Counted from the stretch's first letter, positions 44,601 through 58,119 are shown. The stretch: 64,000 nucleotides of DNA from Cutaneotrichosporon cavernicola (GCF_030864355.1 NC_083393.1:186001-250000); one strand, 5' to 3'. Numbers and translations: made by a program. The notes: generated from the letters alone by a model not told the origin.

Positions 44601-45568
44601 CTCCCGTCTCTGCCTCTCGCCCAACGTCCACGACGCCTCCGTCTCCCTCACCTCCGCGACGTCCTTCGCGCCCAATGTCGCCAACCCCCCCAATCACAAG
44701 CACCGCCGACCCACATACCCAGCGAAACACCTCTGACCCACATGCCCAGCCCGACACCTCCGTAGTCGCGTGCTCTCCTCCTAATAAATCGAGCAGCCGT
44801 GTCAAGAGCGACAAAAAGTTCATACAGGTCATGGCCCGCTCGGTCATCAAGTCAGCGGACCGCGAAGCGAACGAAGAGCGCGACAGGTGGATGGACTGGC
44901 TCGCGGACAAGGTGTACGACGTCGTCAGCGACGCCGGCCACCGCGTGCATATCCGACACCGCCGGAGTCCCAGTGGGCGTTTGGGCTGGGTCATGAGAGA
45001 CCATGAAGCTGAAGACAGTGGGAGCGAGACTGAAGGGAGCCAGCACCTACGCAGGCGGCTGAGCAGACGGCTGCGCCGGCTCAGTCGGGGCAGTCGGGCT
45101 AGCTCGATACGCGAGCGCCCGGAGACAGCTGCAGACGGAGAGGCCGGATCTCGCGTCGGCAGCCACGGGGAACGGGGGACAGGTGGTGGGCCCAGCACCG
45201 CAGGCGGCGGCAAGAACGGAGAGGAGGACGCGCGCGCCCGTGCTAAGGAGAATGTAAAGCGCCGGCGCGCGCAGACGGCGAGGCGCGCGACACACCGCCG
45301 TACCGCGCGGCAGTCGGCTTCCTCCGCGTCGTCTTCTGATGAGTCGCATCGTAAGGACGCCGGCCGACCGCGGATGACGCTGCGCGAGCACGTTCACGAC
45401 GCGGAACAGGAAGCAAAAGAGCGACACGCGGAGTACAAGGCGCGCAAAAGCGAGAACGCGGAGCGGTGGAATAATGTGCACGTGCCGGACCCGAAGTCGG
45501 TGCCACTGCCAGAGTCGACGGACATCGAGCCGCCTCCGAGCGCTGTCCAGACGGCCTCTAACAAGTAA
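41691..45568 (+). CDS. TOK1: TOK-type two-pore outward-rectifying potassium channel
   Basis: Plasma-membrane potassium channel with eight predicted helices and two pore loops, a family confined to fungi. Six exons (41691-41927, 42037-42185, 42218-42829, 42862-43117, 43153-43867, 43908-45568) sum to 1130 aa. Pore 1 has TTLTVGYGDLVP near residue 245. Pore 2 has STSIGLGDYTP near residue 380, so GLG replaces GYG in the second filter. Helices flank both. The C-terminal 700 residues are far longer than in yeast TOK1. They include an Asn-Gly-Pro repeat (43570-43635), KKKFHRKKERK and other basic clusters, and Ser/Pro-rich segments, suggesting regulation by phosphorylation or scaffolding. Introns are 109, 32, 32, 35 and 40 nt. 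Confidence 0.92.
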
Positions 45569-45680
45569 GATTTGTACGTCTATGTGTAATTCAGAAAGTG
45601 CAACTGTATGATAGGATGCATACTCTCATCTTGGAGCTTCTGCGCATGTGTTGTAGCAATGCATACAGTCTACTATAATG

Positions 45681-48600
45681 CTAATCGCGTCGTCCGACCG
45701 AGCCGTTCCGCAACCCATGCCGGGCAGGGAGATGCAACCCCCTAAGGCCGGCTGGTGCAGGATCCTCACTGCTGCTCAAATCCATTCCGGCAATGCAACG
45801 GGAGACAGATGGCGAGAGGATGACGGGTCCGTTCAATCCCCCAATGCCGCCAATACTTCCGGCCTGTGAGCCAGCATGTGAACTGGCGTGTGACGTGGGG
45901 TGCGAGTTGGTCGGCCGGTGCGAGCTAACCTGGATAAGGATGGCGCACTCTCTCGCCAGCTGGGCGAGGCGCGAGAGCAACTGTCGCGTGGATGTACTGA
46001 ACGCGTATCGGACCATGACGGCTCGCAGCTGTTCCATCACCCGCACGACCGTCTTGATGAACCCCTGCGCGTGGTCGTGTAGCGGCCACGGGGTCGGGGC
46101 GAACGGGTTCGCCCGCAATCCGGCGAGCGTCTCCTTCAAGCTGGCAGTCACCTGTTCGGCGGAACCGAGAGCCGCAACCAGCTCAGAGTACTGTCGTGCC
46201 GGGATGGAGGGTGGTCGTCGTCCATCACTGGCACTCAAGAGGCGTTGGCTGTTCACGCTTCCCGCGCTGTCCGCTTTACTGTGTGTGTAGGGCGCGTCTG
46301 CCGTGCCGATCTCGCTAGCAACCTTGAGCCACACGTTGAACGCAACCTCCGTGGCCAGCTCTATCTGATCGAGCAGGTCGTCGTCGAAGAGCGTCGCGCT
46401 GGCTGGTGTTGGCGGGCGCACGTCAAAGCTCATGTTGCGTGCGCTCTGGAACGAACTGCCAGAGAGAGTCGGCGCGTGTCCCGCTGCGCGCGCGCTCGGC
46501 GGTGTGTCCGCCGGTGGTTCGGGCTCGGCGTGCAGAGGGAAGGGTGGAACGTCGGTACCCTCGCCCTCCGCGCCCTCGAAGATACGGCCCATGTCGGGCC
46601 CAGGCCACTCGTGTCGCTGGCTCACTGGCGAGCCCATCAGCATCCCCTTCTCAACGTCCTGGGCCGAGAACGAGCCCGCGTGCCGGCGGGATTTCGAGCG
46701 GGGGCTTGTTCCCACGGGTGGCATGGCGGTCGGAGCGAGGGTCGAGCGCGCGGGTGTGGTTTCGCCCTGCTCCAGAATAGGGGAGATGGGTGTGCGGCCC
46801 GTCATGCTGCTCGACTGGGACATTGGCGGCGCTAGACGGAACGGTGAACTCTCAGGGTGGAGAACCGGCCGCATCTCCGTCAGGAGGGGAAGCATGGTGC
46901 GCCATGCATGCGCGATCTCATTCATGCCGCCGTAGATGGAGAGAAGAAGGGAACGTGTGTAGCGAGCGTCGGCGTCGCGGAACGCCGGAGTCTGCATGCG
47001 CAGCACGGCGACGAGTTTGGCAAACACCTTGATCGTCTCCTTCGCACTCTCGACCACACCGCGGATTGCACTGGCTGGAGGCGTCGGGCGGCGCGACATG
47101 GAGTCGAAGCGATCAAGCGCGTTGATTAAGTGCGCGACGTACTCGCCTGCAGGCTGCATGTAGCGCGCAAACGTCGTCGCGACGTGGTCGGGCACCGCAA
47201 AGTTCAGGTACTGGCGCAGGGCGGTGTGTGTCTGCGTGAGCGCGAAGAGGATGCCGCGAATCGAGTCCACAAACATGAGCATCGCAGGCGACACCTGTTT
47301 CGAGATTGTCGACGGGGGAAGGGTGGAGAGGCGCCGGAAGTACGAGTTGCGCGACTCGTCGACGGTCGGGCCGTCCTGACTGTCGCGTCGGTCGACCATG
47401 TTTGGTAACGGCGGCGCACGGCTGGGCATCGCGTCCGTCGTCATCTTGAGAGGGCGTGGTGGAGGTTTGGTCTCCTCGAACGGCCGCTGAAGCTTACTTT
47501 GCCAACGCTGCTGGCCTATCCCCAGACCGAGCGGACGTAGCTCGTCCTTTGCCTCGCCTCTCCGTTCCTCAATAATCTTGGCGTGGCTCTGTCGCAGGTC
47601 GGGTAATGACTTCTTAGCGGTGAGCGTGCCGCTGTGCCGCTGCGTCGCGGTGTAGCTTGCGCCGCGAGTGTGTCCGTTTGGGATGGCGGGTGGGGCGTGG
47701 GGGAACTTGGCCTGCTGGGCGGAAGCAGATGATGAGGTGGATGCGGAGACGGGTGGGGTGACTGATGAGAAGGATGTGGAGCGGTCGTGCCGGAATGGGT
47801 GTGAAGGGAGAGACAATGAAGAGGATGCAGTGGGAATGAGACTGTCGCTGGATCCAGTCCCTCCTCCATTCCTTTGCCCAATCCCTGTTTCGGGTGACGA
47901 CAAATGCGGGGTTGCACGGCCCTCCTCTGTCGGTGGTGCCCATGGCTTCATCGTCACCTGGGACGAACCAGAATCTGAAGGTGGAGGAGGAACATATGAT
48001 GCTGGCTCGGCGCTGACCATCGGCATGCTGGAATCAGCTGAGATACTGGAATAAACTCACTCGTACCCAGTCAACAAAGGAGCTGCGACAGTTGGGTCCT
48101 CATCTGAAACACCCTTGACGGTGGCGTCTTCGACTGTGGCCTGTTCGGCGGCGGCCGCCGCCGCCTCTGCTTCGGCTTCCCTGGCGATCTCATCCCGAAG
48201 ATACCGGCGCAACCCTTCGATCCACGGTTTGAGATCCTCCTCGTTGCGCTGCGCGGCGGAGCTCTTGCTCTCCTTCTCGCCACTTTCGCTCACCGACTGG
48301 CCCACATCAACTTCGATCAACGGGCCGAGCACGTCTCGCGGTGGCGACGCAATGGGGTTGTGGTCGACCTTGAACACTTTGAGGTACCGGAACTCGGCGA
48401 GATACGTGGGCAGTATCGAGATCTTGTTGTGGGACAGCGAAAGCACCTTGAGGTGGGCAAGGCGGCCGGGCCGCTCTGGCAGCGCCGTGATCTGGTTCTT
48501 GGACAAATCCAGAATCTCGAGCGACGCAAGCTCCAGCAGCGGCGATGGGACGGCAGTGAGGTCGTTCCCTTTGAGGTTGAGGTATCGAAGTCTGTTGAGC

Positions 48601-49412
48601 TTGGAGAAGGACGCGACCAGAGACCCGTCGCGCAGCGCGTTGTAGCTGAGTGCTAGGCGCCACACGCCGCGTTTCTCGCGCCCTGTCTGAGTACGGAAGA
48701 AGTCAACCATCTCGCCGTCAATGCGGTCGAGCTTGCGGTCTCTGCTGATGTCGAGCGTGTCGCCGTTGTCTTTCGAGTGCTCGAGAGCGCGCCGGCAAAG
48801 CTGCACCGACTTGGACTTGGAGCTCAGGCTCAGCTCAGTGGTGATGCTCGGCATCGATGGCGACCGCGGTGCGCCGGGTGATCGGAGTGGCCCGCGAGGC
48901 GGTCGAGGTGGCGGTGTGACGACTGCGCTGCGGTCATAGGCGACGTGGGGAGGGTTGGCTGGGGTGTGAGGCGTAGTGGGTTGGGGTGCGGCCTGGGAGG
49001 GAGAGAGAGAGGGCGGGGCAGCCGCGGACGGTTGGGAAGAAGACGGGGGTTGCACAGCGACGGAGGGAGCTGGGACCAGTAACGCTGGTAAGCTGGTATT
49101 GCGTTCTGGTGGCCGCTCTGGTGGAGCTGGGTGCGAGCCTTTCCGCTCACGCTCTCGGCCAGTATAGCGCTCTGGAGGCGTGGGCATGGCAGGTACAGGC
49201 TCCAATGCGCCGCGATCACGGTTCGGGTCCCTGTTGGGATGCGGCGTCTGCAGCAGGTCGAGGGCGGCAGGCGAGAGACGGCCGCTCGAACTCAGGCGGC
49301 CCGAGATATTTGAGTTGGACCGTATACGGCCTGATGGCGGAGGGAGCGCGACGGGGAGAGAGGGAATTGACGCTGAGCTGGGCAGCGCCGGCGCGGCGCT
49401 TGTTCGGGCCAT
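45681..49412 (-). CDS. SOG2: Sog2, leucine-rich-repeat component of the RAM pathway
   Basis: Sog2 works with the NDR kinase Cbk1, Kic1, Hym1, Tao3 and Mob2 in cell polarity and cell separation. Two exons (48061-49412 and 45681-48027) joined by a 33-nt intron sum to 1232 aa. Order: Ser/Pro-rich N-terminus (about 190 aa); LRRs around residues 265-365 with LRYLNLKGNDLTAVPSPLLE, LEILDLSKNQITALP, LKVLSLSHNKISILP and LKVFKVDHNPI; an acidic/alanine helix; then the Sog2 domain, starting MLMFVDSIRGILFALTQTHT, continuing through HLINALDRFDS and IYGGMNEIAHAWRTMLPLL, and resuming after an insert at LLDQIELATEVAFNVWLKV. The LRR plus Sog2-domain layout is specific. Two long disordered inserts separate the helical blocks. 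Confidence 0.88.
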
Positions 49413-50327
49413 CGGCGCGTGCTAGCGGAGCGACCGAGAGGTGGCCAGAGATAGAGAGACGCTCGAGCGACTAGGCTCTGGATGGGGTCGTCATACCCAG
49501 GTGATGCGCTGGCTTAAAGATGTCGAGCCGTGTTTATCGTCGACACGCGCGACGGGCACGACAGGGGTAGGCAGATCGCAGTCAACAGTCGAGATCAAGA
49601 CAGATCGTGATGGATTGAGTCGCGGCGGCCGGCGCCGATCGACTCCGGGATGGATGGGTGCCTGACCCGAGCGAGGTGAGCGATGGGGACGCGAGGGGGA
49701 ACAATCGAGCGGCGAGACGAGGAACAATTGAGAATGAGTGAGAAGTAGGCGCGATGAGGTGTCGAGAAGAGTGGAAAGAGTGAGAAGGATGATGTGAGGA
49801 GAGATTTCCGGCAACGGCATTACCATCACACTACAGGTGGCGCATAAAGTGGGGGGTAATGTTAATGCACTAAAGCCACTAAAGGCTTGAGATCCCACGT
49901 TGTTGGGCATTTTGACGACAACCGGGTTAACGGCTTCAAGCTTCCCGTCGTCATTAGTCCTTCACATCACCCGCTCATACCGTCGGCTGGCGGTTGACAA
50001 AAAGTGGACGATTGCAGGATGCAGGATGCAAGATTCACGACGCCATCTACTGTCATGTCACTTTGCGCGCCTGACTTGCCAGACTTGCCACCAGATCATG
50101 TTCATGGATGTCACTGCTTATGTCATATTGTCACGCCGCGCCTACCCTTTCCCTTTGCTGTTCCGTGCCTGCATTCTCTGGCTGCCATCACATGGCTGCC
50201 ATCGTTGGCGTATGGCTGGCCAGACATACAATTCTAGCCAAACGCCACCTGGAGTCCATCACAAAATGCAATGACATGAATGAATGACCCATGCGATTGG
50301 CCCTGAAGCCTATGTGTTACACCTCAA
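49413..50327. other. SOG2 promoter and NUP85 3' flank
   Basis: About 0.9 kb in which no gene could be supported. Short direct repeats ATTGCAGGATGCAGGATGC (near 50011) and CTGCCATCACATGGCTGCCATC (near 50180) are visible. Otherwise ordinary. Confidence 0.5.
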
Positions 50328-52944
50328 CTACTTCTCCAAACCCGCCACCATCGCACGCGAAAGGTTGCGTGCGAGGGCGAGACGCACCACCTCAAGCTTA
50401 CGCAGAGGCCGCGCGGCCCACTTCTCCTCCTCCTTCGTCGCGTCGTTTGCCTTGCCCTTGCCGTTTTGCGGCTCGGTACGCTCAAGGTACTGCCACAGCA
50501 TGTGGAGGTAGTCGTGAGGAGCGAAGCGTGCGGCACCGAGGGTGTCCTCGAGCGTCCGCATCAGCTCGAATGTCCCAGCAGGGCCCAAATGGATCTCCTC
50601 GTCCTCCAGTAGCTCGACGCTCTCTGCCAGCAGCACAGCCGTGAAGGCGACAGGCGTCGTCGGACTGTCAATCAAGCTGACGAGGCGAGTCGCTGCCCTG
50701 TCACGCGTGCCTTCCGCCATGAAGAGTAGATAATCACGGAACTCGGCCAGGAAAATGAGACGCTGCGCGTAGAGCGCAAGCGGTCCGCTGCCGTCCTCAT
50801 CGTCGAACTCGTCCTCGAGGAGCATGGGAGTGTCGCTAAGGAGGCTGGCCGGCAGAGAGTTAACCTGCTTCAGGTACTCTTCGGCGCCGTGTGTGATGTA
50901 CGTCGCGACAATACTCTCCGCAATACGCTCGAGGATCTCCACATCCCGCGCTTGCGTTGCGAGAGACGCGGCGCGCCCATATTCTCGGCGCCGCATGAAG
51001 TGGCTGGCCAGGATGGTGCAGATCTCACGCCACTCGGCGTGCAAGTTGAGGCTCATGCACGTGTTCTGCAAGTCGAAGAAATGCTTCATGTCGCGATCCT
51101 CCACTGCGTCCTCGTCATCCTCGGTTTCGACCTCCATCGTTGTACCTTCCTTGTCCGTTCCAGGAGCGGATCCGAATGGAAGAGCGACGTGGAGAATGTA
51201 CTCGCGCAACCGGCTGTGACCCTCATCCGCCGCGGTGGCGAGATACTCGGCTATGACGCGCCACAGCTTCCACTGGCTCGGGCTGTCCATGATACTGTCC
51301 GCATAGGCCAAGAGAAGATAGTCACGCGTTGACATGTCGAACTCGTCGTCGTCGGGCACCATGTCAAGCTTGTCAAACACGTCGGCGAGGTGCGCTGCCA
51401 ACCAGGTGTCAATATTCCCAGATGCGCGCAGGGCAGCCGCGATGCCCTTGGGCCCGAGGCAGATATTGGACAAGACGACATCATCCTCTATCGTCGAGTC
51501 GATCGGAATCTCGTCAAGAACTCGGGCAATCGCACCGCTGGCCATCAGCGGCATACACACAGTGCACTCACGGAAGATCGTCGCGTCTCAACCACACGTC
51601 CACGAGCACTCCCCAAGCGCCGATCGCCTCGCGCCAGTCGTTGGCCTCAGCCAGTACGCGGTCCCCCTTGCCCTCCATGAGCTCAACCAAGCTCTTAAAG
51701 CTCTCCTCCCACCCGCTCCATTCTAGGTCGCCATGACTGTCCGTGCCCAGCCAGTTTGAACGGCTCCGGCCGCCAGTGATAGTGTCGACGTCGGAACGGA
51801 AGCGGACAAGCCACTTCTTGTGTTCAGTGAGGAACGCATGGTCCTCTCTAAAGTTCTCAGAGCGAGGGAAAGAGGACGCGTACTGCGACACGATGGCGGC
51901 CAGCTTGGATATTGGTGGGTGCGGGTGATTGGATAGAGTGTTAAGGAACTGCGCGACGGTTGGGAAGAAGCCACGGAGGACGCATCGGTTGAGGAAGGGC
52001 CAAAACATGGGGTTGTTCCATGGATGTTGCGTGTTCATGATCTCGTTACCGTCGTCATTGATGGCGGCGGGTGACGACTGGTTGACCCAGTCGAGCAGCT
52101 CCTCTCCCAACAACGTCTGTCCGCGGCCGTCGGCGGGAAGGTAGAGTATGCGCACGAGGTTGAAGATGCCGTACATGTCGTTAAACGTGAGCTTGGTATC
52201 GTCCTGGTCGTCAGCAATGTAGCAACCAATCGTTACGCACCGCAATGTCGTCGGCATGGCGGATCCGGTCAATGTCCTGTAGGTACATCTCGACGATCTT
52301 GCGCATGTGGACAATGGTCTCCGGGGCGGGCGGGCCGAGGACACCGTCTAGTGCGACGAGGTTACCCTCGGTGTCCCAAACCCCGGATCCAGCCCCGGGC
52401 GCAGGCAGTCTGATTGCTGATGCAATAATCTGCTGCAGGTTGGTGAACACGGTGCAGGTCGACGAGAAGAAATCCTCCAATGCTGGAGGGAAGGAGTTGA
52501 TAGCAGAGATGTACACCATGTTGTCGGCTAGAGAGAGCTCCTTGTCCGTAAGGATCGCCGGCTCGTCGGCCTTCTTGGACGGCTGCAGGTCAGAAGACAT
52601 CAAAGGCAGCTGTAACTCACCTGCTTCGCCACCCAGGCTGCGACGCCTCCTCCGACTCGCGCCGCCGCCGCAAGCAGCGTCCTCCCGCTGGCCTTCCACT
52701 TGGCCTTGTCCTGGCGAGTGAACGCTGGAGGGTCGAGGTGCTCTTCGTAGACATCTGTTTCGTCGTCGTCAAAGCCATCCATGACCATGTCAGTGGCTGA
52801 AGCGGAGGTCGAGGACGGAGGGAGGAAGGTGTTGGCGAGAGGGGTGGGGTGCTTGGGAACGCTGTTGGAGAACGAGAATGGCTTGTTGGTGGAGGATGAG
52901 GGTGACGAGAATGAGAAGGCCGAACCCGACCCGAATGCGGACAT
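50328..52944 (-). CDS. NUP85: Nucleoporin Nup85
   Basis: Structural nucleoporin of the Y-shaped (Nup84/Nup107) scaffold complex of the nuclear pore. Four exons (52621-52944, 52241-52582, 51572-52203, 50328-51537) sum to 835 aa. The N-terminus MSAFGSGSAFSFSSPSSS is FG/FS-like, then acidic. The body is alpha-helical, with LLGEELLDWVN, MFWPFLNRCVLRGFFPTVAQ, and EWREICTILASHFMRRREYG, matching the ACE1-type helical pattern of Nup85. The closing segment EVVRLALARNLSRAMV fits the family tail. Introns are 38, 37 and 34 nt. It is divergent from SPT6 with 386 bp between starts, implying a shared promoter. Confidence 0.85.
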
Positions 52945-53330
52945 ATCGATTAACGCAGTCGATTCCGAGAGAGCTAGAATCGACAGCAAGCAGCGAGCAA
53001 TGCGAGCAATGCGAGCAAGATGTTTAGATGACGGTGTGTATATGATGCGTGTTGATGTTGTTGGTGCGGGGAAGGACTGAAATCCGAGTGCCACACGCCC
53101 TGGCGCCGAATTTCCGTCTGGGTGGCCACTTCTGGTGCCAGTCACCACCTATTCACTGCCATCATAACACCCGATTCCAACGACATCTACCTCTTCAACT
53201 ACTCTCTCTTTCTCTCTATCCCAACAGCCAGAACCACACAACAAAGACAGGCCAGTCTACACTGCGCCGTCCGGCACCGGCTCAAAAACCCCGAGCTCCC
53301 AAACCAACACCCAACCTCCACTCCACCAGA

Positions 53331-56300
53331 ATGTCGGACCGCGAGGACGCCGCGTCCTCGGAAGGCGAGGGCGAGGTTATCCGCCCGTACGGCGAGCGCG
53401 ATCCGGACCGTGATTCTTCCGACGAGTCCGACGAGGACGATCCGGAGGAGGCGCGCCGGATCGCCGAGGGTTTCATCGTGGACGGTGACGATGACGAGGA
53501 GGAAGATGCGGTGGAGGATGGCGAGGAGGAGCGTCGGCGCCGGCGCCGGGAGAAGCGCAAGCGCAAGCGCCGTAGAGAGCGTGAGCGCCAGCGGCTAGAG
53601 GAGGAAGAGCTGTCCGAGGACGACCTCGAGCTGCTGAACGAGAATGCCGGCGTCGGGGACTCGTCACGCCCACTGAAGCGGTTACGTCGGCGATCGGGGT
53701 CGGACGAGGGCGACGCTCGCCTCCAGGGCATGTTTGACGACGACGATGAGCGTATGGCCGACGACGACGACGATCTTGCCGACTTCATCGAGGAGGACGA
53801 GGACGAAGAGCGGACCCGTAACGAGACTGAAGAGCAGCGCCGGGAACGCAAGCGCGAGGAGAAGCAGCGCCGCCGCGATGCTGCGCGTGCACGTCCCGAA
53901 CTCGCAGGCGTGGACAAAGAGTGAGTTCCCTCCGGTGGAAGAAATCTGATGACAGCTCGTGGGAGGAGATTTTCGATGTGTTCGGCGACGGGCATGACTA
54001 CGACTGGGCGCTCGAGGGCGAGGAGGGCATGGAGTTCGAGGACGAGGACGACGCGAAGAAGGATCTCCGTCTCGAGGATGTGTTCGACCCCGCCGAGATC
54101 AAGGAGCGCCGGCTGCAGGACGAAGACCGCGCGATCGCCCATGTGGACCGGCCAGAGAGGCACCAGCTCGTCAATTCGACGCTTTCAGACAACCCGGTTC
54201 TCGTTGCCGATACACTGTATCCTCCTCCCGATGTTGCTGCCAGCTGGGCCCATAACAAAATCGGCACACGCACACAATATCTGTTCTGTGGGGATACCGA
54301 TCTGCTCTGGCCAGAACCGTCGATGAATGATCCCAACCCCGAGCCTGCGCAGCCGCGCCTCGATCTTCAGGAGGATTTCATTAAGGCGGTCTCGAGCGCG
54401 CTCAACATGATGTTCGTCATGCACCTCGAGGTGCCATATCTCTGGCACTACAAGCGCGACGCGTTCAGTGTGCTTGAGAACCAGGGCCAATCATCGGTGC
54501 AGTTCCTCGACCGCGACGACCTGTGGACGTTGTACGGACTTGGTATCAAGTTCCGTGCCATCTGGCAACGTTGTGAGCAGGTCAAGGACCTGTGGGGCAA
54601 GATCTGCAAGCGCCGGCCAGACGTTGAGGACGCCTACCTTACCCAGACGCTTCTTCCCTCTGTGTGCAACCTGTCCGTCGAGGCTGCAGGCGAAGGAGGG
54701 GAGTGGCTGGCTTACCATTACGCCGACGACATCCGCGCTATCAAGGAGGAGGAGGCACTCGAGGAGGGCAGCGGCAGGCGTCCACCAGAGCGCAACCGCG
54801 ACATCGAGATGCGCAAAGGGCCTATCATGCAGCTCGTCAAGGCGTTCGGCATCAATGTGCCAGAAATCGCGACGGCCTTCAACGTCGTCGGTGGTGAGCC
54901 GCTCGCCCCACCACCCACGCCTGAGAAGATGCCCAATGATTTGGCTGAGGAGTTTTGCGGCGATGGGACGCCGTATCACACGGCCATCGACGCGCTCAAC
55001 GGGGCCAAGCGCATCCTTGCGGCCGAGTTCTCTCGCGACCCGTCCATCCGCCAGCAGTCGCGCGAGTTCGTTGAGGCTTGCTCGCTGGTGTCGACAACCC
55101 CAACTGACCGCGGTATGACCGTTATCGACCAGTACCACGCCTACCACACCTTCAAATTCTTGACAAACAAGCCTGTCGAGCTATTCAAAAACACACCCCA
55201 GTTCCTCCACATTCTCAAGGCGGAGGAGGAGGGACTTTTGAAGATAGAGTTTTCGCTCCAGCCGGACGGGTTTGCCCAGTACCTCGACGCATTGAAGCGC
55301 TGCGTCCAGTCTAAGGATTACAGTGAGACGGCGCAGTCGTGGAATGGGCAGCGCGAGGAGATCATCGAGCGGGTCGTCAACAAGGGGTACATCCCTGCTG
55401 CCCAGCGCTGGCTCAAGGAGCACATGCGGACGCAGGCCGAGGAGTTCGTTGCAGAGCGCTGCCGCGAGGAGCTTGAGTTCCGTGTCAACATGCGCCCGTA
55501 CGCCACGCGCGACATGGCGGTGGGCGAGACGCCAACGGTCCTCGCCATTACTGTCGGCCAGGGAACGGTACACGATGCCGTCGTCGCGGTGACGGTGGAC
55601 CCCGAGGGAGCTATTCGCTCGCCGCGCAAGTTCGACAACCTGCGCGACCCTGGACCTCGCTCTGCGTTCATCGAACTCGTGGAGAAGAGGCAGCCGAAGG
55701 TCATCGTTATGGGTGGTCTCTCGGTCCAGACTGGCAGGTTACGCGATGATGCTCAGTCGGCGCTGCGCGAGTTAGCGATGCGGGACCTCCCCGGCGGCGC
55801 GCGCCCGCCGGTGTCTGAGAACTTCAGCTCGCACGAGGACTTCGAGGACGCCATGGCCGACTTTGAGTCGCATCTGCAGCGCTTCATGAAGCCTCTTATC
55901 TTCGTCAACGACGCGACGGCGAGGTTGTACATGAACTCGGAGGAGGCTGCCAAGGAGCACCCCGAGCTGCCACCAAACGGCCGCTATGCTCTCGGCCTCG
56001 CGCGGTATGTGCAGAACCCTCTGAATGCGTACTGCCGCCTTGGACGCCGCATCGCAGATGTGACGTACATTGAACACCATCAGCAGCTCGTCTCGACTGA
56101 GCGTCTCCTGACGCACCTTGAGCGTGGGCTGGTTAACTCGGTGTGCGCAGCGTGCCTCGAGGTCAACAGCGCCGTCACCGACCCCTACACGCGCCACATG
56201 GTTCCGTTTGTCGCTGGTCTCGGACCACGCAAGGCCGACGTCATCTCAAACGCCATCAACAAGCACGGACCCCTGTTAAATCGCATGCAGATGTCAGAGT

Positions 56301-58119
56301 ACGGTACGTTCGGCCCAACCATCTTCGAGAACGTGGCTGGCTTCCTGTGTATCGACAATGACTTGAACGACTTCCGCCTCGACAAGGACGACAGCCCGAG
56401 CGAACAGGCTGAGCCGCTGGACATGACGCGCATCCACCCTGAGGACTACGAGTTTGCACAGAAGATGTGCCAGGACGCCCTCGACCTCGACGCCGAGGAC
56501 GTGGCCGACCAGCACAAGTCGCAAGTTGTTGTGCAGCTCATGCAGGACGCGGACCGCGAGCGCAAGCTGCAGGAGCTCAACCTCGATGACTTTGCGTTCA
56601 ACCTCCAACGCCAGGGTGAGGGCAACAAGCGGCACACGCTCGGCGCCATTGTGTCTGAGCTTATCGCGTGGCGTCAGGACCGCCGCCCTATGTTCTACGT
56701 TCCCAACGACTGGGAGGTGTTGACAATGCTCACGGGTGAGACGGAACGTACGATCGGGCCCGGTCTGCGCGTGACGGCGACCGTGCGGCGCGCGCTGTCA
56801 GGTCGCGCGTTCTGTCAGCTCGAGACAGGCTTGGACGCAGTCCTAGAGCGCGAGTACGTGTCGGACGACCCGATCAACTCGGTCGACGAGGTGCTCAACC
56901 GCGGACAGGCAATCACGGCCGTCGTCCTCGAGCCGAAACCGGGGCGGTTCCAGGTTCGCATCTCGACGCGTCAATCGGACCTGGTGCAGAGCCAGCCGTT
57001 CATGCAGCCGTTCCGCAACGAGGAGTACAACGACATCGGGCGACAGCAGATGGCCGAGGAGGCCGCGTCGCAGAAGCGAGCTCGCAAGGCCGGATCCGTC
57101 AAGCGTGTCGTCAACCACCCGAACTGGCATGTCATGAACTCGGGCCAGGCCGAGCAGTTCCTCGCGGGCATGACGCGCGGCGACGTCGTCATCCGCCCTT
57201 CGTCCAAGGGACCGGACCACCTCGCGGTTACTTGGAAAGTCGACGAGGACGTGTACCAGCACATCGGTGAGCTGATTATGTGAATGTATCGCTAACAGCA
57301 GATGTGCAGGAAATCGACAAGCCGCATGAGCACGCACTCGGCCGCATCCTCCGCATCGGGAACAAGTACACGTACTCGGACCTCGACGACCTGATCATCA
57401 ACCACGTCAAGGCGATCGCGCGCAAGTTTGACGAGATGGTCGTCAACGACAAGTACAAGCCAGAGGACGAGCTCGAAGGCTTCCTCAAGAACTACGTGCA
57501 GGCCCACCCTGGGCGGTCGAACTACGGCTTCTCGATCGACTCGGACCGTCCTGGTTACTTGAAGCTCGCGTTCCTGAACAAGAGCACAAAGGACGGCGGC
57601 GTGATTCAGACCTGGCCAGTCAAGGTTCTCCCGGGCGCCTACCAGCTCAACAACGCCGAGGTGCCCGGAGTCACAGAGCTCTGCAACGCGTTCAAGGCGC
57701 AGTATTCGTCCCGGCTAAGCGAGCAGGGACAGGGCGGCAAGACACCCGGTATCCGCGCGGGCGGGCGTACGCCTGGGGGCCGGACTCCGGGAATGCGTGG
57801 AGGCGCGACGCCGCATGGTGGCCGGACTCCGGGATACGGCCAGACCCCACACCAGGGGGGACGAACGCCGGGCTACGGACAGGGGTACGCGGGTGGTCGC
57901 ACGCCCATGCGCCCTCCTCCAGGGGGACCTGGCGGTCCCGGTGGCCCAGGAGGGCCTGGTGGGCCTGGTGGCCCCCCTGGGTTTGGGGTTTACCCTCCGC
58001 CGCCGCCACCGTCGCACTTCAACCAGTGGGGTGGACCACCGCCTCCCCCTCCTGCGGCGGGCGGCTCAGGGATGAACCCCGAACGGGCGGCGATGATTGC
58101 GCGCAACGGAGGGTATTAG
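53331..58119 (+). CDS. SPT6: Histone chaperone and elongation factor Spt6
   Basis: Spt6 travels with RNA polymerase II, binds histones and the phosphorylated Rpb1 linker. Three exons (53331-53920, 53956-57266, 57302-58119) sum to 1572 aa. Order: very acidic N-terminus with R/K clusters; [19 protein letters not shown]; the helical Tex-like core; YqgF-like domain ([20 protein letters not shown], near residue 720); HhH; S1 domain ([20 protein letters not shown], near 1130); tandem SH2 starting [17 protein letters not shown] (near 1250); and a Gly/Pro-rich tail (from about 1445) with eight Thr-Pro sites, mostly GGRTPG. The two introns are both 35 nt. The tail is reminiscent of the Spt5 CTR. Family identity is certain from order and motifs. 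Confidence 0.96.

Noticed and set aside
53282..54163. 293-codon minus-strand Ser/Arg-rich frame
   Set aside because: It is the antisense image of the acidic Asp/Glu-rich N-terminus of Spt6.
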